A DNA stretch of 64,000 nucleotides, from the NCBI RefSeq assembly GCF_024137965.1, contig NZ_CP099975.1, positions 3,968,001 to 4,032,000 on the forward strand, in the 5' to 3' direction. A program made the position numbers and the translations under genes. This document shows positions 58,532-64,000 of the stretch, piece after piece. Source of the stretch: Halomonas sp. Y3 (GTDB lineage: Bacteria; Pseudomonadota; Gammaproteobacteria; Pseudomonadales; Halomonadaceae). How positions within the stretch are numbered: position 1 is the first letter of the stretch; every line of letters starts with the position of its first letter. The notes under the pieces are model-generated. The model did no database searches and was not told the origin of the DNA. It saw nothing but the letters and a program-made list of their open reading frames with translations.

Positions 58532-59260
58532 TCACTCCTTGCGGGTGATCGCCCGCTCGTCCAGGTCGTCGGGGTCGGTGTGGCGGATATCCAGCCCCTT
58601 GACCAGATAGACCACGTACTCCGCCAGGTTGTTGGCGTGGTCGCCGATACGCTCCAGGGAGCGCAGGATCCACATCAGGCTGAGGATCGGCGAGATCGAG
58701 CGGGCATCCTCCATCATGAAGGTCATCAAGGAGCGCATGGCGGTGCGGTACTCCTCGTCCACCTCCTCGTCCTCGTGGACCAGCTTCAACGCCAGCTCGG
58801 TATCGAAGCGGGCGAAGGAGGTCAGGGCATCGCGCACCATGCGCCGCACATGCTCGCTGATCATGCGCACCTCGACGAAGCCGCGGCTGCCGTTGTTGCC
58901 CTCGATCAGGTCGGCGGCGTTGCGGGCGATCTTGCTGGCCTCGTCGCCGATGCGCTCCAGGTCCGAGGCGGCGCGGATCACCGCCAGCACCAGGCGCAGG
59001 TCCGAGGCGGCGGGCTGGCGGCGGGCCAGCACCTGGGTGCACTCGCCGTCGATCTTGATCTGCATGTCGTTGACCGCCCGGTCGTTCTCCACCACCCGGC
59101 GGGCCAGGTCGGAGTCGCCGTCGAGCAGCGCCACCACCGCTTCCTGGATCTGCTTCTCCACCAGGCCACCCATGGCCATCAGGTGGGTCTTGAGCTCCTC
59201 GAGCTCCTGGTTGAACTGCCGCGAGATATGGCGGCTATGGATATCGCTGGTGATGTCCAT
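58532..59260 (-). CDS. phoU: Phosphate transport system accessory protein PhoU
   Basis: PhoU links the Pst transporter to PhoR. The 242-aa all-helical protein has the repeated PhoU metal-binding helices (ERIGDEASKIARNA and ERIGDHANNLAEYV). Downstream of pstB. Confidence 0.96.
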   Translation of the reverse strand: MDITSDIHSRHISRQFNQELEELKTHLMAMGGLVEKQIQEAVVALLDGDSDLARRVVENDRAVNDMQIKIDGECTQVLARRQPAASDLRLVLAVIRAASDLERIGDEASKIARNAADLIEGNNGSRGFVEVRMISEHVRRMVRDALTSFARFDTELALKLVHEDEEVDEEYRTAMRSLMTFMMEDARSISPILSLMWILRSLERIGDHANNLAEYVVYLVKGLDIRHTDPDDLDERAITRKE

Positions 59261-59305
59261 GGGGACTCCTCTAGGGGGAACAGGCCTCGGGCCCTGGACC
59301 TGCGG

Positions 59306-60121
59306 TCAGCCCATGCGCCCGGTGATGTAGTTCTCGGTGCGCACGAGGCGCGGGTTGGTGAACAGGCTGTCGGTGGGGCCGTACTCCACCAGCTCGCCCT
59401 CCTGCAGGAAGGCGGTGTAGTCCGAGACTCGCGCCGCCTGCTGCATGTTGTGGGTGACCAGCACCAGGGTCAGCTGCGACTTCAGGTTGCGGATCAGCTC
59501 TTCGATCTTCAGCGTCGAGATCGGGTCCAGCGCCGAGGCCGGCTCGTCGAGCAGCAGCACCTCGGGGCGCACCGCCAGGGTGCGGGCGATCACCAGGCGC
59601 TGCTGCTGACCGCCGGAGAGCGTCCAGGCCGAGCTGCCGAGCCGCTCCTTCACCTCGTCCCAGAGCGCCGCCGACTGCAGCGCCCATTCGACGATGTCGT
59701 CCATCTGCCGCTTGCGGATGCCGCCCTGCAGCCGCAATCCGAAGGCCACGTTGTCGTAGATCGACATCGGGAAGGGGTTGGGCGCCTGAAACACCATCCC
59801 CACCCGCCGGCGCAGCTCCGCCACCTCCACCTCGGGGGCATGAATATCCTGCCCCTCGAGCAGAATCCGACCGCTCAGCCGCACCTCGTCGTTGAGGTCG
59901 TGGAGCCGATTGAGAGCCCTCAGCAGCGTCGACTTGCCGCAGCCGGAGGGGCCGATAAAGGCCGTGACCCGCTGGCGCGGCACCCGCAGCGAGAGGTCGC
60001 GCAGGGCCAGTGTCTCGCCGTAGGCAAGGCTCAGGCCCTCGACCTCCAGGCAGCTGGCGGCCGGCTCGAAGTCGATGATCGGTCCGCCGGCGGCAGGCCG
60101 CGGCGACGGGAAGACAGACAT
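59306..60121 (-). CDS. pstB: Phosphate ABC transporter ATP-binding protein PstB
   Basis: PstB energises phosphate uptake. The 271-aa protein has Walker [10 protein letters not shown], the signature LSGGQQQR, Walker [13 protein letters not shown] and the H-loop [10 protein letters not shown] at 60121 follows GGAG at 10 nt; the GTG at 60130 lies too close to the Shine-Dalgarno. Confidence 0.96.
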   Translation of the reverse strand: MSVFPSPRPAAGGPIIDFEPAASCLEVEGLSLAYGETLALRDLSLRVPRQRVTAFIGPSGCGKSTLLRALNRLHDLNDEVRLSGRILLEGQDIHAPEVEVAELRRRVGMVFQAPNPFPMSIYDNVAFGLRLQGGIRKRQMDDIVEWALQSAALWDEVKERLGSSAWTLSGGQQQRLVIARTLAVRPEVLLLDEPASALDPISTLKIEELIRNLKSQLTLVLVTHNMQQAARVSDYTAFLQEGELVEYGPTDSLFTNPRLVRTENYITGRMG

Positions 60122-60149
60122 CGGGCTCACACTCCTTCGGGCGCTGCCG

Positions 60150-61688
60150 CTAGCGACGCGGCAGCACCCCGTGACGCGCCCTCAGATGGTGGCGCAGAAA
60201 TATTGCAGTCAGGTTAAGCACCAGGATCACCAGCACCAGCAGCAGCGCCGTGGCATAGACCAGCGGCAGCGCCGCCTCCACGTCGCCGCCGTGAAAGGCC
60301 ACGTCGTAGATGTGATAGCCCAGGTGCATGAACTTCTGTTCAAGATGCAGGAAGGGAAACTCACCGTCCACCGGCACCTGAGGCGCCAGCTTGGCGACCC
60401 CCACCAGCATCAGCGGCGCCACCTCGCCGGCGGCCCGGGCGATGGCCAGGATCACCCCGGTCAGCATCGCCGGGGTGGTCATCGGCAGCACCACCCGGGT
60501 CAGCATCTCCACCCGGGTGGCCCCCAGGGCCAGGGCCCCCTCCCGCTGGTGGTCCGGCACCCGGGCCAGCCCCTCCTCGGTGGCCACGATCACCACCGGC
60601 AGGGTCAGCAGCGCCAGGGTCAGGGAGGCCCACAGCAGCCCCCCGGTGCCGAAGGTGGGCGAAGGGAGCCGGTCGGCGAAGAACCACTCGTCCAGGGTGC
60701 CGCCGATGCCGTAGACGAAGACCCCGAGCCCGAAGACCCCGTAGACGATGGAGGGCACCCCGGCCAGGTTGCGCACGGCGATGCGTACCAGCCGGGTGAA
60801 GCGTCCCTGATGGGCCACCTCGTTGAGATAGATGCCGGCCAGCACGCCGAAGGGGGTCACCACCACCGACATCAGCAGCACCATCAGCACGGTGCCGAAG
60901 ATCGCCGGCCAGACGCCGCCAGCCGTGTTGGCGGCCCGGGGCCCCTCGGAGAGGAAGCGCCACACGCCCTGCCCCCAGGCGGCCAGCTTCTGAGGCGTCG
61001 ACATGGCATTGGGCCGCCAGGCGCGCAGCACCTGCTCCAGGGGCTGCTCCAGCTGCCGGCCGTCGACGCTCTCCAGCAGCAGGCGAGTGCCCCCCATGCG
61101 CGCCTGGAGCTCGCGGATGCGGGCGTTGGCGGCGCCGAGCTCGGCGACCAGGGCCTCGCTCGTCTCCCGCTCGAGGCGGCGCACCAGCGGCACGACCACC
61201 TGGTCACGCAGGCGCTCCCGGCGCAGCGCCTGCAGCTCGTCGAGGCGCGCCTCGAGGGCCTGCCAGGCCGCCTCCCCCTCCACCCGGCCACGCTCCTCCT
61301 CCAGCGCCAGAAGGCGCCCCTGGAAGCTGCCCCAGCGCGTGCGCTCCAGCACCACCAGATCCCGGGGGCGGCTCTCGGCGGCGATCTCCTCCAGGTCTAC
61401 CCAGGTCCAGATGGCACCGTCCAGGTCGCGGTTGGCGGTCAGGTAGAGGCGCTCACGCCCGGCCCCGTCCGCGCGGCGCTCCTCGCGCACCGCCTGGCCC
61501 GCCAGCAGGCGACCATCCTCCAGGGCCACCAGGCTGAGCGGCGCCGGCCAGAAGTGCCCCAGGCCGCGCACCGCCAGCAGCAGCACGAGGCCACTGAACA
61601 TCAGCAGCGACAGGGCCACGCTGCCGGCGGCCAGCCAGGGCCAGGGCCCCTCGCCCCGGGGCAGGCGCGCCCATCCGGCGCGCATCAT
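60150..61688 (-). CDS. pstA: Phosphate ABC transporter permease PstA
   Basis: The 512-aa permease has an N-terminal membrane helix, a large periplasmic/coiled-coil insertion (about 100-240), and a C-terminal permease core with the EAA-like loop [20 protein letters not shown]. The long form is as in Pseudomonas. ATGA overlap with pstC. Confidence 0.93.
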   Translation of the reverse strand: MMRAGWARLPRGEGPWPWLAAGSVALSLLMFSGLVLLLAVRGLGHFWPAPLSLVALEDGRLLAGQAVREERRADGAGRERLYLTANRDLDGAIWTWVDLEEIAAESRPRDLVVLERTRWGSFQGRLLALEEERGRVEGEAAWQALEARLDELQALRRERLRDQVVVPLVRRLERETSEALVAELGAANARIRELQARMGGTRLLLESVDGRQLEQPLEQVLRAWRPNAMSTPQKLAAWGQGVWRFLSEGPRAANTAGGVWPAIFGTVLMVLLMSVVVTPFGVLAGIYLNEVAHQGRFTRLVRIAVRNLAGVPSIVYGVFGLGVFVYGIGGTLDEWFFADRLPSPTFGTGGLLWASLTLALLTLPVVIVATEEGLARVPDHQREGALALGATRVEMLTRVVLPMTTPAMLTGVILAIARAAGEVAPLMLVGVAKLAPQVPVDGEFPFLHLEQKFMHLGYHIYDVAFHGGDVEAALPLVYATALLLVLVILVLNLTAIFLRHHLRARHGVLPRR

Positions 61689-62872
61689 GAGGCCGCCCCC
61701 AGGCGGCGATAGCGCCGCCGCAGCCGCGACCGCACCAGCTCCGCCAGGGTATTGACCAGGAAGGTAAAGGCGAACAGTGCCAGGGCGGCCAGGAAGAGCA
61801 GCCGGTAGTGGACACCGCCCGGCACCGCCTCGGGCAGCTCGATGGCGATGGTGGCCGACATGGAGCGCATCCCCTCCAGGGGGCTCAGGGTCATCAGCGC
61901 GGTGTTGCCGCTGGCCATCAGCACGATCATGGTCTCACCCACGGCGCGGCCGGCGCCGATCATCACCGCGCTGAAGACCCCGGGCGCCGCCGCCGGCAGC
62001 ACCACCCTCCAGAGGCTCTGCCAGCGGGTGGCGCCCAGTGCCTGGGCGCCCTCACCGAGGCTCGCCGGCACGCCGGTGAGGGCGTCCTCGGCCAGGGCGT
62101 AGATGCCGGGAATCACCGCAAAGCCCATGGCCAGGCCGACGATCAGCGCATTGCGGGCGGCATAGTCGAGCCCGAAGCGCGCATCCAGCCAGTGGCGCAG
62201 GTCACCGCCGAACAGCAGCGCCTCGAGGGCGGGGGAGAGCCACAGCGACAGCGCGGCCAGCAGCGCCAGCCAGGGCATCAGCCAGAGCCCGGCCCAGCCC
62301 GGCGCCAGGCGGCGCCGCAGGCCCGGAGGCAGCCAGGTCCAGGCCAGGCCGGCCAGCAGCATGCCGGCGGGCAGCAGCAGCGCCAAGGCCAGGGCGCCGG
62401 CCAGGTGGCGCTCCACCCAGGGGGCCAGCACCAGGCCGGCCACGAAGCCCACCACCACCCCGGGCATCGCCTCCATCATCTCCAGGGTCGGCTTGAGGCG
62501 GCTGCGCAGCCGCGGCGGCATGTAGAGCGCCGAGTGGATGGCGGCGCCCAGGGCCAGAGGAATGGCAAACAGCAGCGCCCAGAAGGCCGCCTTCAGGGTG
62601 CCCCAGGCCAGGGGCAGCATGCCGTAGGCGGGGGCTTCGCCGGGCAGGGTGCCGGGCTGCCAGCGCCCCTGCCACAGCTCCCGCCAGCCGACCGAGGCCT
62701 CGGCGCCCAGAAAGAGCGGCGCGACCTCCAGGGCCAGGAAGACCCCGATGGCAAGCACCGCCACGACCACGCCAACGCCCCCCGCGGTGATCAGCAGGGT
62801 CGCCAGGCGATCGCGCAGGCGCCGGTACCACTGGCGGCGGGGTTCGGGCCTGGGCGGCAGGGGTTCGATCAT
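61685..62872 (-). CDS. pstC: Phosphate ABC transporter permease PstC
   Basis: The 395-aa permease has six or more membrane helices and the EAA loop EGAQALGATRWQSLWRVVLP. It is shorter than the long Pseudomonas PstC, which has a periplasmic insertion. First gene of pstCAB-phoU, with a Pho box just upstream. Confidence 0.93.
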   Translation of the reverse strand: MIEPLPPRPEPRRQWYRRLRDRLATLLITAGGVGVVVAVLAIGVFLALEVAPLFLGAEASVGWRELWQGRWQPGTLPGEAPAYGMLPLAWGTLKAAFWALLFAIPLALGAAIHSALYMPPRLRSRLKPTLEMMEAMPGVVVGFVAGLVLAPWVERHLAGALALALLLPAGMLLAGLAWTWLPPGLRRRLAPGWAGLWLMPWLALLAALSLWLSPALEALLFGGDLRHWLDARFGLDYAARNALIVGLAMGFAVIPGIYALAEDALTGVPASLGEGAQALGATRWQSLWRVVLPAAAPGVFSAVMIGAGRAVGETMIVLMASGNTALMTLSPLEGMRSMSATIAIELPEAVPGGVHYRLLFLAALALFAFTFLVNTLAELVRSRLRRRYRRLGAAS

Positions 62873-62928
62873 GGCCGCTCCCGATGGCTCATCGACATGG
62901 CTCTTGAAAGGGGGCAGAAGCCCAGATT

Positions 62929-62957
62929 ACGACATCCCGGTGACAGTTGGGTGACAG
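62929..62957 (-). promoter_or_regulatory. Pho box upstream of pstC
   Basis: On the minus strand CTGTCAC-N4-CTGTCAC (62957 to 62940) is an exact pair, followed 11 bp on by a weaker ATGTCGT (62935-62929). It lies between the pstS-like stop (62960) and pstC, so pstCAB-phoU has its own PhoB-controlled promoter. Confidence 0.75.
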
Positions 62958-62959
62958 CA

Positions 62960-63988
62960 TTACGCCTCGGGTCCGCGCGCCAGCAGGTCCAGCTGCCGCT
63001 GCCGGAGGGCTTCCGGCAGCGACACAAAGCCCAGCTCCTCCACGATCGACTGTCCCTCGGGCGAGAGCACCAGCTCGAGGAAGGCCCGCTCCGGCCCGGG
63101 CAGGGGCTCCCCCGGTCGTCGGTTGACGTAGAGATAGAGGCTCCGCGCCAGGGGGTAGTCGCCGCTGACCACGGTGGTGGGGCCAGGCGGATGGAGCTCG
63201 CCGCTCTCCCCGTCGCGTCGAGGTATCACCCGCACCGAGGGAGTCAGGTGGTTGAGGCCGGCAAAGCCGATCGCCGCCGGCTCCGCCGCCACGGCGGCCA
63301 CCACGGCGGCGGAGCCGGGGTGCTCGTTGACGTTCAGCCGAAAGCGGCCGCCGCAGAGCCCGTGCAGACGCACCAGGTCGTGGGTCCCGGAGGCCACGTT
63401 GCGCCCGTGCAGCACGATGCGTCCGGTGGGCGACGCCAGGCCGAGCTGGGACCAGTCGCTGATGGCCCGCTCGGCTCCACAGCGGCGGTTCTGAGAGAAG
63501 ATGGCATCCAGCTCGGCCAGGGTCAGGCTCTCCAGAGGGTTATGGCGATGCACGATGACCGCCAGGGCGTCCCGGGCCACCTCGAGCTCCAGGGGCGGAT
63601 AGCCGTGGCGGGCCGTGAACGCCGCCCGCTCGCTCTCGCTCATGGCCCGGGACATGGGCCCCAGCCGGGTGGTACCGGCGATCAGCGCCGTGGGGGCGCT
63701 GGCCGACCCGCTGGCCTGCAGCTGCAGCCGCACGGCGGGATAGCGCTCGGTGAGCGCCTCCCCCCAGCGCAGCATCAGCCCCGCCAGGGTATCGGACCCC
63801 ACCGCCCCCAGGGTACCCACCACCTCGTCGCTGGCGGCCTGGAGGTTTGCCGGCAGGAGCAGCGCCATCACCAGTGCGGCGCCAAACCGCACCAGTCGCC
63901 GGCCCAGTGCACCGGGCGGCCGACGCCCGGGCGGACTGTCGCAGCCCGCGGCGCGGCGCTGGTGAGCAGCGGCGACTGCATATACCAT
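62960..63988 (-). CDS. PstS-family phosphate-binding protein
   Basis: The 342-aa protein has a signal sequence after an unusually long basic N-terminus (hydrophobic core about residues 36-47) and the PBP2 fold with GSDTLAGLMLRWGEAL, GSASAPTALI and a Ser/Thr-rich phosphate loop (GRNVASGTHDL). It resembles periplasmic phosphate-binding proteins of the PstS family. Start at 63988 has GGAGG only 2 nt away, so the true start may be further in. It precedes pstC in the same direction. Confidence 0.88.
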   Translation of the reverse strand: MVYAVAAAHQRRAAGCDSPPGRRPPGALGRRLVRFGAALVMALLLPANLQAASDEVVGTLGAVGSDTLAGLMLRWGEALTERYPAVRLQLQASGSASAPTALIAGTTRLGPMSRAMSESERAAFTARHGYPPLELEVARDALAVIVHRHNPLESLTLAELDAIFSQNRRCGAERAISDWSQLGLASPTGRIVLHGRNVASGTHDLVRLHGLCGGRFRLNVNEHPGSAAVVAAVAAEPAAIGFAGLNHLTPSVRVIPRRDGESGELHPPGPTTVVSGDYPLARSLYLYVNRRPGEPLPGPERAFLELVLSPEGQSIVEELGFVSLPEALRQRQLDLLARGPEA

Positions 63989-64000
63989 GGCCTCCGATTC

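Overview
The window is high-G+C gammaproteobacterial chromosome, most likely from a denitrifying Halomonadaceae bacterium (Halomonas or a close relative). This is inferred from gene content (nosRZ, nirS, crc next to pyrE, oxyR-recG, a split ccm cluster, pst-pho) and protein character; no rRNA or other direct taxonomic marker is present. No CRISPR array, complete insertion sequence, integrase or prophage is visible.

1-19.9 kb, denitrification. On the minus strand lie nosR and the start of nosZ (cut by the left edge), a NosA/OprC-type copper receptor, a CusF-like copper protein, a NapC/NirT-type multiheme cytochrome fused to an EDH-type heme domain, nirS, a DNR-type Crp/Fnr regulator and ccmFGHI. 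On the plus strand lie a small cytochrome c, two unknown proteins, a TauE/SafE-like membrane protein overlapping a sensorless sigma-54 activator, a periplasmic cyclophilin and a DUF6164-type protein. FNR/DNR-type boxes occur before the small cytochrome, twice in tandem before nirS, and before ccmF with a well-placed -10. This suggests a loop in which DNR drives both its own ccmFGHI-dnr operon and nirS.

19.9-25.2 kb, peroxide defence and small metabolism: ahpC and ahpF with an OxyR-like site, a small conserved protein, and a translationally coupled pair of MDR oxidoreductase and proline-racemase-family protein in which both catalytic cysteines are replaced.

25.3-34.8 kb, an island-like segment between a broken thiolase gene and a tRNA-Arg gene, with lower G+C around 28-31 kb. 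It reads as an alcohol-oxidation unit: aldehyde dehydrogenase, outer-membrane channel, PQQ-dependent quinohemoprotein alcohol dehydrogenase, and a TonB receptor whose plug region resembles the PQQ importer PqqU/YncD. A divergent AcoR-like sigma-54 activator faces a good -24/-12 promoter before the aldehyde dehydrogenase gene. No pqq biosynthesis genes are in view.

34.8-64 kb, mostly core genome: diheme cytochrome c5, rep-trmL (with 19-bp tandem repeats spanning the rep stop codon), yfaZ-like, pyrE/crc, rph/yicC/gmk/rpoZ/spoT/ridA/thpR, a PagL-type lipid A deacylase followed by a partial copy of its 3' end, a YeeZ-like epimerase/oxyR-recG, hupB, rubredoxin reductase, ubiC-ubiA, phoB-phoR behind phased Pho-box heptamers, a degenerate PCuAC protein, cysZ, and phoU-pstB-pstA-pstC with a Pho box and an upstream PstS-type binding protein.
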